Shown: positions 12,337-24,100 of the stretch, in pieces
How positions within the stretch are numbered: the first letter of the stretch is position 1
Layout of the letters: each line of letters starts with the position of its first letter
Origin: Lingula anatina
Lineage: Eukaryota > Brachiopoda > Lingulata > Lingulida > Lingulidae
NCBI RefSeq assembly: GCF_001039355.2
Contig: NW_019775672.1
Coordinates: 3,563-65,562, forward strand
Reading direction: 5' to 3'
DNA: 62,000 nt
Translations under genes and position numbers: made by a program
Notes under the pieces: model-generated
Seen by the model: the letters and a program-made list of their open reading frames with translations, nothing else
The model's database searches: none
Told to the model about the DNA's origin: nothing

Positions 12337-13910
12337 CGCGCGCATAGTTCCTCTCAATTTGCAGTAAAGCAAACTAGTACACAATTTCTAAAACTAAAAA
12401 TAGTTGCATTAAATCTTTCTCTTTCGCTCTCTCTGAAACAGTGCGGCAAACAGATAATCCACATTTTGAAACATTAAGTACTTTTAGATTTTCCATTTTT
12501 GCTCAAAATCGATTTGTGAAAAATGAATGAAAGATGAAAAGGCATGATTAATCGTACACCGCCAGCTTGCCTCTGTTTTTCCCAGGTTTCATCTCAAGTT
12601 CACGCATATGCATGCACACTGGCCGGGGAAGTAATAAAGAAGGGGAAGGAAATTGAAAGCCAATCTTATAAACACGAGTTCTATTCTTGACTACAGTTTT
12701 AAAATAAACCGTAATTAAATCACACTTTTATTTTAAAATGGATAATTAATATAGGTGATGATAAGGTGAGCATATTAACGATTCTCTCAATCAAGGTTGA
12801 CGTTAGTAACCGGTTAAAAAATGTTCAGTTGCTTTGCATTCAAGTCAATCATTTTTTTGACAGTTGTTGACGGATTACCTTTATCTTTAAAAAAACTTTT
12901 GGAAAAATTAAAAATCGGCGTGATATAAAATCGTTTAAGAGTGGCAATAGAGATTTTTCGTTAAGTTACGGTCGGGGAGAGTGTGATCTATGTGTTACGT
13001 TAGATTAAACTTACACGTTTTACTTTACATAGAGGAGGAGGGGGTGACAAAGGAAGCCTTTTTTCAAATATTATAAATTGTCGTTGTTGCCCCTTGCCTG
13101 TACTGATCGGCGCTTGATTATTGTGACATCTTTAGAGTAATCATTTTGCAAGTACTAGCTGATAGATGATACCCACAATCGTCTCAGGTGATAAGTTTAT
13201 TAGAGACTGTGTCTTGTGGTTTTACAGCTGGGTAGTAATAACATACTTTGGGTTCTGGGCGTCCAGAAAGTTTACTGTGGTTTTACATGTAACAAGTCAC
13301 AGAGGATAAGAAAACAGTTTCCTCGAAGAACATGGCACTTTGCAGTGTCGTGCGGCTCAGTTTTTTTAATAATCTAAAGGCGGCATTTTCAGACATTTCA
13401 ATCCATTAACTATTGACACTTGCTTATTATAAAATACATTATGCTAAAGAAGCGAAACGACTTGTGTCATACTGGCGAGGGACCGCGAGGGAAGGAGGAA
13501 AATTGTGAACTCATCAAAGTGCCCCAGCGGCCGTGAGGATACGGGAGCGACCTGGCCTGCCCTGCCCTGATACTAAAGATTTACACTAAAATAAGTCAAA
13601 CACTGTAAATATTTTTAGCTATCCGATATATATTTTCCAATTTTGTTTACATCTTTAAGTAATAATTTGGAGATACATGTACGTAAATGTATCCAATGTA
13701 CACGAGAATGTATCAAGTTTAAAAGACTTCGCTATGATCCTTACACAGCACTCAGTCAATACTCCAAGTGAACTGAATAATTCATTACATATATAACTGT
13801 AACCGAATAACTACACGCCTGCGTATCTGTTGTCTAGATTAAATGAAACTTTGTATCGCAAGATATCGATAAGTGCCTATACGAATTTCACTGAGGAATA
13901 GGCCTACAAT

Positions 13911-16900
13911 TCAATGTGCTCCAACAGATTTAGGCAAGACATCAACTAACTTCATTCTTTCGGTACAGTTCTTATTCCAAGCATTAAATGAACCGATGTC
14001 GGAAACGTTGTAGTTGGTACAGCAGAGCCGTTGGTCAAACGCATGAGTAGACGCCTCTTTACCACACTCATGAGGGGAGCTGTAGAATGTCACCACTCGT
14101 TTGCCAGGGGTAAGGAAATCTTTACCGAAACGCTCGCAAGAAATCTGTCCCAAAGACTTCTTAACGTCGACGCCAGCAGAGTTCTTAACTGGGAATTTCT
14201 TGGCAAGTCCTTCGTCTCCTAAGGTTAATTTAGCAAGTCTCTCGCAATCAATAGGACAGTCTCTAAGAACGCGTAGACAAGTGTAGAGATCAGGTAACTT
14301 AAGTTCACGTCGCACCAGCCGGGTTTTGTAGAAATCTGGAAAGCGGTCAGTAATCGGGACAGGGACAGTGGCGTTTGATTCCAGCACCCAGAGCCCCTGA
14401 AACCCGTAGATTAGGGTGGGGAACTCGTAGAGTATGGCACCGGGGGCCGTGCTGTTTATCTCTGCCCTCAGACGACATTCGCACCTGTAAATATTATTAG
14501 TGAATATTGGTTTTTGGTAACCTACATGTACAACAGCTTACATGTTATCTGGTGACGACACAAAGAAACAATAAATTTCTAAAATAAGTTAATGTACCGT
14601 TTATGCATCTCCTGAAAATACATTGATCTTTGTCATTCAAGCTCTTCTATTGATCCCAGTAGGCTAAAACAAACATCGTTATCTTGTTTGTGGGTCATCT
14701 TAAGAATTGTAGCGGATGAAAACGTAAATGCACTGAGAATTGAAAGGATACAAGCATTAAATATTGTTGCCATATACTAGAACCGTTTGAAAATAATATG
14801 ATCTCACCTTTTGGTTGTCGGATCAGTGGGTTTCTCCTCTGAAGTACAGAATGAGAAAAACTATGACTGCGATGTTAAAATGAAAAATAAGAGTCGGAAC
14901 TGTAAACAATAATTTATTATATTTTTTCAACAAGATAATTCTATAAATATAGGCTTACAATGAAATATCTTATTCATTTATGTGATCCTTTAACATATAT
15001 TTCTTTGATTTCGTATAATCCAATTAATATCTCGTATCAAATTAATAATTTTAAAATGGCCCAATTGATATCTAAACCGTCCTCCGTATCTTGTCCCACC
15101 TAAACATTGGAAGCCGTCCCCAAAGTATCCGAGTTTGCAGGTACATGTGTAACTCCCGAACGTATTGGTACAGTCAGCGTATTTGGAACATGGTGTGGTT
15201 TGGTTCCGACATTCGTTCACATCCTTGTCTAAATACAATGTAGATTATATTTTACACATGGTTCAGACTGCAGCAAATATAATTTAGTTTTTCAACATGG
15301 AAATAGCAAATTTTAGTCAAGAAAAAAATTTAGTTAATAAGCCAATGGTATGACAAAAAACTTTCCCTATGAATATTCAGAAATATTCACTTTAACACAC
15401 TTTTCATTTTATCATTTGTGTGTGTTATTTCCACATCTGCTCTTATAATATTTGTACCTGTGAATCTTGTTTATAACTGGATTAAAAAAGCTGACATACC
15501 ACATGTTTTCATATCATCCCCCATTTTTAAATTGGGAGGACAATCGCAGACGACACCTTTGTCTGTGTCATTGCACCCGTGACTGCAGTCACCATTGTTG
15601 ATAGTGCAAGAAGTTCCTGAAGAGAGGAATCAAAACCTTTGATAGATTAAATTTTAACATTTTATCCATGTCTCAAAATTAATTGATAGAATAATAAAAA
15701 TAGTGGCTAAATTGAGAATTATGTTTTACAATAAGTATATTAAACAAGAGCTGTTAAGTAAAAATTAACACAAAATTTAACACACAATTTTAAATTATGC
15801 TGAGAGACTAATAGCAACGTGAAAGAATGATATTTGAAAAACAAGTGAACGTCCATACTGCATGTTTTCCTGTCTGTGGCGAGTACCAGATTTGCCGGAC
15901 AACTACAGGCGACATCGCCTTGTCCATCTTCGTGACAATAATCACTGCAACCGCCGTTGTTGGTCTGGCACTTGCTTACTGAAAATACGTAATAGACGCA
16001 TGAATCAACACACACACAAAATACTCATGTCGTACATGTCAAGCTACAGTAATGGGAACGGGGATTTTTTTAACATTTTACACCACTGGCTATATCATGG
16101 TACATTTCATAGTCCATCATGTGCTGTGGAATATAAGTTGTGATAATTTTTGTATCTTTCTACTCACTGCACGTCTTATTGTCTGTGCCCAGAGTCAGGT
16201 AAAATGGACAGCGACAGGTAGTTGTACCATCAGCTTGGTTGACGCATTTATGACTGCAGCCAGGGTTGTTGACTTGGCATGGTAACACTGGAGAAAATAT
16301 TCATGTGTGAATACAGCATTTCAGACAGATAACACAGGTAGCGGAATACGTGTGTGTGTGTGTGTGTGTGATTTATTTATGCCACAAGTCTGGTCAAATT
16401 CGTTTCGGTTAAATGCCTTAGAAGAATAAAGAGATATTTTACTGCATTGCCATGACTAAAGTGACAGTTATCAAATGTCAGCCGTTTGTTTTATGCACCC
16501 TTAAAACCCTCCTCAAAAACAAGAGGTAAACAAAACTGACCACACTTGTCCCCAGACTTGACCATATCAGGTGGACAGGTGCACTCAAACTTCCCATTAT
16601 TGTTAACACAGCCGTATTTACAATTACTGTCCAGGCACGGGTCACTGCTGTCCCTCACTGAAACAGAAAATATGTCTAACTGCAATGGAATTTACTAAAA
16701 CATGCCATAGCTCAGCTTGGATCACTGTACTGTGGAGATGAATGAGATGAAACAATTTTGCAATCACATGTGAATGCAGGTATGCACAAACAATTCTAAC
16801 CAAGCACACTCACGCGCTCCAGTTCGTGTCACGTCCCGCTCGCAACACATGTCAATTCCCCAGCCCGACCTGTACACTCTGATAAACTTGGGTAATTTGG

Positions 16901-18393
16901 TTTTTGTATATTTTAAACTTACCTGAGCACACCGCTCTGTAACCCCAGTGTTTTAAATTGGGTATCCTGTACACATAATATCCACCAGAACATTTCTTCA
17001 CGTAAATGATGTCCCCTTCAAATCCGGAGTTCTCACTGGGAGTGGTGCAGCAGTAGCTGGATGAGGATCTGGTGCAAAGTGTGTGTTTGACTATTCCTTC
17101 AGCCGCTGAAGGGTGATCTCCTAGCATCCACATAGGGTAATGGGTGCCACAATGGTAGAGGGAAGGGCACTTCGAAAAAAAAACAGTATTAAAAAGGTCG
17201 TTTGTTGAACATTAACTGCTTGTCTTATCCATAAAAATAGGAAGGATGTATGACTTAATTCAGAAAAAAATATTCTTGTAAGTTCTTTCCTTTAATTAGT
17301 ATAGTTCCTCTAATCAGCACCCATAAGGGTTGTTGTTAAACCTTATTTATGAAATTGTGTGTGGTTATCCAGATTCATTCTTCTTCATTGTTTTACTGCA
17401 ATGTATATAGAGAAAGAAAATCAGTGACATTAACAACAAACCCAAATAAAAGATATGCCTTGCACATAGTAGTAATAAAGTTACACATTTGGACTGCAGA
17501 AGAAAATAATTAACAAGCGTTCAAAGACACATTATTGAAGAGCAGAGTAGTTGAGGAAACAAAGGATGATACTGAGCACCGATAACATCAGATCGAGTAT
17601 GGGAAATGCCTTTAACAGCTCAAAACTTTTCCAATATAAATAAATCTACAAAATATATAGATCTAACCTTGATAAAACTAGAGCAAATGTCCACGTGTAC
17701 TTTATAGACATACAAACCTTAAAAGGTTCAGAAATGTGAGTTATAACCCAAAGTCTAAACTTAAATATAGCTGATATACATCTTTAGCCTAATTTCCTGC
17801 TGTAGGTTAATTTATAGCCACCGGAATATAATCAACCAAGCAATATAACATCTTTTAGTTATAATTAACTCGCGTGAAAGAATTTTTTAATCAAACTTGT
17901 ATACGATTATTTGATTTTAACGATGTAAATGTACATGTATTATGATATGCAATGATCATTGTTTAGATTTTTAAAAAACCAAACACATTTACATGCAAAT
18001 ACTTTTCATACCGTGTTTGCCACCTTATTTCCTGCTTCTCCTGTGATGCGAAACCAATCGCTGGTCATCCCATATTCCTCATAATAATATCTAGAACTGC
18101 CGTAGCTGATTTTCCTCCAAGGTTCATACAGTTCAATATAATCGTGGCAAGGGCTATCTGAAATCAATTAGACAAACAAATTTCTTCGCAATAACCCGAA
18201 CTTTTTAGGGAGGTGTGCAAATAATCTACAGATTTAGTGTAAATGGATGCACTGATGGTACACACGGCGAATTTAAAAATCATATCACTTAAATTCTGAC
18301 GTTACACTTTGTTATTCCATCTTAAAACATACCCCCTGTTAACGCCAGTACCGATTTGGCTACACACAAACACAGCGAAACAAACGTCAGCAT
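13911..18393 (-). CDS. Secreted D8C-EGF protein with unnamed Cys-rich C-terminal domain (single D8C)
   Basis: Ten exons read right to left: 18333-18393, 18012-18157, 16923-17169, 16541-16657, 16168-16287, 15859-15978, 15500-15616, 15100-15228, 14808-14838 and 13911-14484. They join in frame to 553 residues. Exon 1 is a signal peptide (MLTFVSLCLCVAKSVLA). Exons 2-3 encode a D8C domain as in uromodulin, GP2 and OIT3 (HCGTHYPMWMLGDHP, KKCSGGYYVYRI). Then come four EGF modules of the NNGGCS.C type, one exon each, one calcium-binding EGF (DVNECRNQTTPC), a 10-residue linker, and a ~190-residue Cys-rich domain in one exon (CLRVLRDCPIDCERLA, PGKRVVTFY). All introns between modules are phase 1. The D8C lacks two cysteines kept in the paralogue. 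The product is presumably secreted; its function is unknown. It is divergent from the 18583-27807 paralogue. Confidence 0.88.
16350..16370. repeat. (GT)n microsatellite in intron 4 of the minus-strand D8C gene
   Basis: Short GT run in the intron between the first and second EGF exons. Confidence 0.8.
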
Positions 18394-18582
18394 CTTTATA
18401 AAACTGGTGAATGATCTATTACAACTGAATACTGTACATAGATTTGTATATAACCATCGCTCTCCCAATAAAAAAACGTTTATCTTTTCTTCAATTCTTG
18501 AATTGTTTATTCTATTGGTTGATATGTCGTCATGTATTAACAGCGTTGTTACTGTCATCATTTCACGATATAACCCTGCGAA
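18394..18582. promoter_or_regulatory. Compact bidirectional promoter of the D8C gene pair
   Basis: Only 189 bases separate the start codons of two head-to-head paralogues. TATATAA on the plus strand (18447-18453) overlaps GTATATA (18446-18452), which reads TATATAC on the minus strand. The site is about 130 nt upstream of the plus start codon and about 50 nt upstream of the minus one. A second GATATAA (18567-18573) is too close to the plus start to be its TATA box. Transcription start sites are not known, so promoter function is inferred from geometry. Confidence 0.6.
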
Positions 18583-21156
18583 ATGATAGACGCACGGTAT
18601 CAGGTGTTATTCTTGCTAGGAGTTTTATGGGCCCCTGTTAGAGCAAACGGTAGGTAATCCAAATACCTTGATATTTTTTTATATTCAATCGATAAATTCG
18701 CAATTGGATCTTAGTAGCAAATCGAAATTAGCCACAATTGTAGCCCATTAATTCTCATGGAACGCACATTCGCTCGTTAAGTCGCCTTGAATCTGATACT
18801 TTTCTAACGCTGCATGGTAACAGTGGCCTTTTACGACACGTCAACTACATTTTTGTGATCCAATTCAATATTTTCCTGAGTCCAGTATCACAACTTTATT
18901 TAGTAAGTTATTCGAGTTTAGCAGCAGGGACTAAACCTGAAAATTTCAATCCTTTTGAAATGGAATAATTGGTCTGATATTTAGCACCTTTTTACTAAGT
19001 AGATTGAACAAAGTCGTTTTTGAACTTACACAGCAGCCCATGATTTATATTAAAGAATCCTCTCGGTTAAACAGATGACCCGTGTCACAGCTATCAACCC
19101 ATAACTGACGAATGGAGGAACATTAACTACGGACAGAAATATTTCTGTGATATCACTCACCGGTGGCATGGCTGGTACCGCTTCATGGGGAGGGCTGGCA
19201 ACAAGATGCCCGATTCGGTACAGTGATGCATTTTGTATCTCCTAATATATGTATTTTATATCTCCTAAAATATGTCTGCTTTTCCCCAACTTCTTCACCA
19301 CACATACAATCGTGCGCGTTAGCCCTGAACTGACATAGTTGTTTTACGTCATGACTCTTTAAAAAGTAATACTAGGGACTTTTATTCATTTGAAGAGAAC
19401 TTAAAAAATTAAAACAATAAATTAAATAAAAATCTTGGCCATCGTGTATTTACCAACCATAAAGAAGTTACGTTTTGTTAAGAGTATTTTTATATAACAT
19501 TAAAGCTACAAAAGTGTGTAAAATGTACTCTCCCAGGCGCCATCACAGAGGCATTGTGGCACATCATACCCCATCTGGTTATCCGGTGGTCATCCAAAGG
19601 TCAGCAATGGCATAGTGTCACGACGACTGTGCACATACTATTCCTCCTATACGTGCACCACTAGTTCGCAACATGGTGCATTTCAAGTGTATGAATACGC
19701 CAAGGTGAAGAAGTGCCCAGGAGGATACTATGTCTACCAGCTGCCAAATCTGCAGTTCACGTGTAATAGGGCATTCTGTGCAGGTATGATTTAAAATATG
19801 TCTGTATGCCTGCCACTCTGTCATGCCCTCTTTCTTTTGTCTTTAATGAAACCCAAGGGAATGGTTCTGTTTGCTTATTACTCCAAGCACTGTACCGGGA
19901 CGCACAATAGGTGGGAACTTCGTGGTGGGAATTGCCCATGTCAACTCATCAGCATCTTGCTAATTTGTTCTGTGTAAAATGTTGCAAGTCATGAAAGATT
20001 AGACATCGAAACACACGGTAACTTCTGTTATATTTACATGTTTTCAACTCACACTTGATAATCGATTTGCACTAGTTTTAACGAACCATGAAAGCTTGCA
20101 TATTTTTGTTACAACAACTTAAAGTATTATTCATTTAAATCGCTTGATTATTGTTTAATGCTATATATTACAAATTAATCAGTTAAAGACACCAGTGACC
20201 CTTGCCTGGACAGCAACTGTACATACGGGTGTGTCAACCAAAATGGCCAGGCGCAGTGCACGTGTCCAGCTAACGTACTCAACTCAAACAGAAACCAAAG
20301 TTGCGGTGAGTAGTATTTTGCTCAGTACAATTTCACTCATTTTCAATATATAATTCAATTTCACATTTTAAAATTTCATTAAAAGTAAACTAACGTATCT
20401 GACACTCGCGGCACCATCTCACATTCTCCAGTCGATCTGGGTTACCAAAACAGAAAATCCGCAACTTGTCGGGAAAGGAGTATGGTATCTATCGTCTCGG
20501 ATAATGTCTGTGTATTTTAAATAACTCAATAAGCAGCTTGCGGCAAATTTCAGGGTGTGGCCGGGTTTTTAAAGATTGAAAAAACCTTCGTCACGTCTTG
20601 TACGCAGGTCATTATTTTAAGCTTTTGGTGTTTTTTTATTTGTAATATTTTAGCCAACAATAAAACCCTCAGTTCAGTTTCATTCATCTTTAGCAAGACG
20701 AAATTAAGACAGAGAACAGTCAAATGTTTTACACGAAACACGGCAAAACCGAATTCTCATAAAAATAATTTGTTAAAACTTCATTGCCATGCATTCTGAA
20801 AAAATATACTTAAATTTCGGGACAAAATGTGTCAGTAAACGTAACGTGCATCTTATATACACTGTACCCCTTTAGCGCAGTCTAATTTTTCAGTATTAAC
20901 TACTGTACATACGAATATTATCCAAAAGGCTTGCTATTTTTAAGTTTAGTTACTGAATACGAAAACTCCCCATACTAGCAAGGTATTAATTTTAACATTT
21001 GCAATGATTTACCCAAAAAGCAAGATTTATCACTCTCTGACACCAGAAACTTAGAAAAAGTAGAATTCGCAAATATAAACATTTAACTTCATTATTCACT
21101 TTCTTCAAATAGACCTATATATTGAAAACGAGTAGGCCTAATTACATTATCTTAAA

Positions 21157-21193
<37 letters not shown>

Positions 21194-24100
21194 AACGCAC
21201 ACACACATTATGTTTGAATTTGGTTATAGAATACACTGTACACAAGGCGCACATTGGATGTGGTTTACTTTCAGTGTCCCCATGCTCAGGTAACAATGGC
21301 GGATGCAGTCATACTTGTCGGTCACAAGGAGCTGGTAGCAAAACATGTGAGTGCCCGGAGACCATGGAGTTGGACAAGAACCAAAAAACGTGCGGTGAGT
21401 ACATCTTAAATATCAAAATGAAAAAGCAAAAAACACATGGTTTTTACAGATTATTTTACTCTCAAAACTTTCCGTGTTTTGTTTTAACTGATACAGTACA
21501 AAGACTACGAAAACTTATAAGGTAAAAAATTAACGGCATTCCAAAGTGAAACAAGGTCAGTGGACCTATAGTTACTAGTTACTTTACACTGTATGGATTT
21601 TATGTCTCTTTGATCTAAGCCAATTTAAGTAATAAGACGTGTCAGGTAAAAGAATAGAACAAACTCTAGCACAATGTTCGAAATGTGGCCGATGACGGCC
21701 GCATTTATTAAAGGACCCATTAATAAAAAGAAATGAAGCGGATTTGTGATAAATATTTAATAGTGTTAATTAATGTTATTAGCGTAATGTGTAAGCCTGA
21801 AACATCTACATTTAAAGTATAATTTCCAAACAAATAGTGGGGTTGCAAAGAGACCGTTTTTTTTTTTTCAGTGGACCCATGTAAGAGATACAAACTACTA
21901 GATCAGGAATGGAGAAATGCTCAGTATGGTTCAAACTATTATTGTGACGATTTGAAAAGTTTCGAAGGCTGGTACAGATTCGTGAAAGGTGCAGGCAACC
22001 GGATGGCGGACTCGGCAAGTTAACAAATGGCTCTTGAATGATAACAATATAGCATGTTACCTGTAAATGGGTTTCTCACCGTTAAACATGTACCAATTAG
22101 GCCCTACATTAGTTGCAAGTCCAGTTTTTGTTTCTTATCCCGCCTATATCACTCAGCAGCACATCCCATTCACTTAAGGTTCACGGAGGTATAAGCTAGA
22201 TTTAAGTAGCCAAATGTTCACAAGCACAACGAAGCTCTGTTTTTGCTCCAAAATAAGTAAGATAAGTCCATATGACTGAAAATAGTCATTTATTAATAAC
22301 GAAAACTAATAAGATACAAAGTTACAAAACTGGTGAGATAATCTAACATTCCCCAAACTATATAAGTGCCATAATGTAAAATTAATAAAGTATGTTAATG
22401 ACTGTTACCATGATTAATTAAGAAAAGTATGAGAAATCACAACCGGTATAGGAGCAAAAAGTTGGCACAAATGAAAAAGGATACAAATAAAAATATAAAA
22501 ATGAAAGTAAGTTAATGAGTGTCACCGAGATTAATTAAGAAGAACATGATAAACAAAAACAACCATTGAAGCAAAAAGTTGGCACAAATGAAAAATAAAA
22601 ACAACACAATGATGAATGCAGGTGGTAGGGGATGGTGGAGGGTGTACAAATAACAATAAAGAAACGCAAGTAATAATACAGTGTAGCTGCTAAAACTGCG
22701 GTAAATGTCTCCGCAGCCAAAAAGCTGAATGACTTCTCACTGATGCAGCTCGATAGAAATAGTTCCCAAAACATTTTTCATAAAATATAAATGTGTGTGC
22801 CTAAATACACACCAGCTAAGACATTCCATAACCCTGGACATCTGTTATCACCTTGCCTTGGTCAACTACTTAAGGTCAAAATGTGCAGACACAAGACCCA
22901 AACTAAGACTATTTCCTATAAACAAAACGTTGATGTATTATCAAAAAGTTATTACTACCACTAAAACAAACCATTCCCTACATAAATACAATTAATTATT
23001 TAATTGTAGTTTTACGTTCCCGAGCTGGACTCGCTTTTACATGTAAGTGCCAACAATAATTAGTCAGTAGGGTGGTCTGGAACCAACATCAATTAACAAC
23101 TAACATATTGTATAGAAATTAAATTGATACTGTGCCTTCTTATCCAAAATGGAAAAACTAAATTATATTTACAACACCACTTACATTGAAGAAAAAAATG
23201 CTTTCTGTCTCCAGTGTGTGTCCTGGGGTCATTGTGGAGGAAATGGTAAAACACGTTGGCTCTTAGGAGGTCATCCTACAGTGAAGGACGGCATCGTCAA
23301 AAGGAATATCTGTACTCGGTCTTCTAGCTCCAGGTGTTCCTGTTACTTCAACTCGCACACCACCTTTGACTACGCCATGGTGCGGAAATGTCCGGGCGGG
23401 TATTATGTGTACAAGTTCCCTCAGTTCCAGTGGCAATACTGCCATGTTAACATTTGCGGAGGTATTTATACCAGGAAACCCAAATTTGTTATGGCCGATC
23501 ATTTGGGCAGATGTAACTTAATCTTTATCATATTTTCAATTTAATGAGTTGAAACGAAAGTTTTATTTAAACTTTATTTTAATTCAAATTAAATACCTCC
23601 CATTCTCCTCTTAAATTGATATCCAAACCCTGTGATGTATTTAACTAAATATCTGAGGCAGATGTTTCGTTTCCTTGAATTAAAATAAATTCACTCCCTG
23701 TACATCTATATCAGAAGACCTGTCACCAGCCTAGGTGTCCAATCTTATAGGCACTGGAAGTGTATAAAATATATGTGCATGAGCGTTTGGAGAAAGGGAT
23801 TTCTCGCCAGGCCTCAACTTTTAGAGCCATTTCGATCGTATTATGTGTCTTCTCCTATCATGTGCGCCATTGCGGTCCTGGTATATAATTATATTATTCT
23901 ACATTTCCAGTGACCGACACCAGCGACCCCTGTCTGAACAGTACTTGTACTCACGGCTGTACTGGTGACAAAGGGAGCCCAGTGTGTACGTGTCCTAGAA
24001 ACCTGGTGCTGGCGGAGGACAAGAACACGTGCAGTAATATATCTGTGCTTGGGTTCCCATACGCCCTGTGTTTATGACATTATTTGCATGCATGGGGGAC

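Larger units (their letters stand above)
9561..13910. other. Intergenic region with microsatellites, no gene recognised
   Basis: Open frames here are short, interrupted or made of simple sequence. Contents are a degenerate palindromic element at 10753-10823 with one N at 10796, (GT)n at 11177-11211 and 11573-11612, and (CT)n(CA)n at 12287-12336. The far right end is the presumed 3' flank of the minus-strand D8C gene. No clear poly-A hexamer was found close to that gene's stop. Confidence 0.6.
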
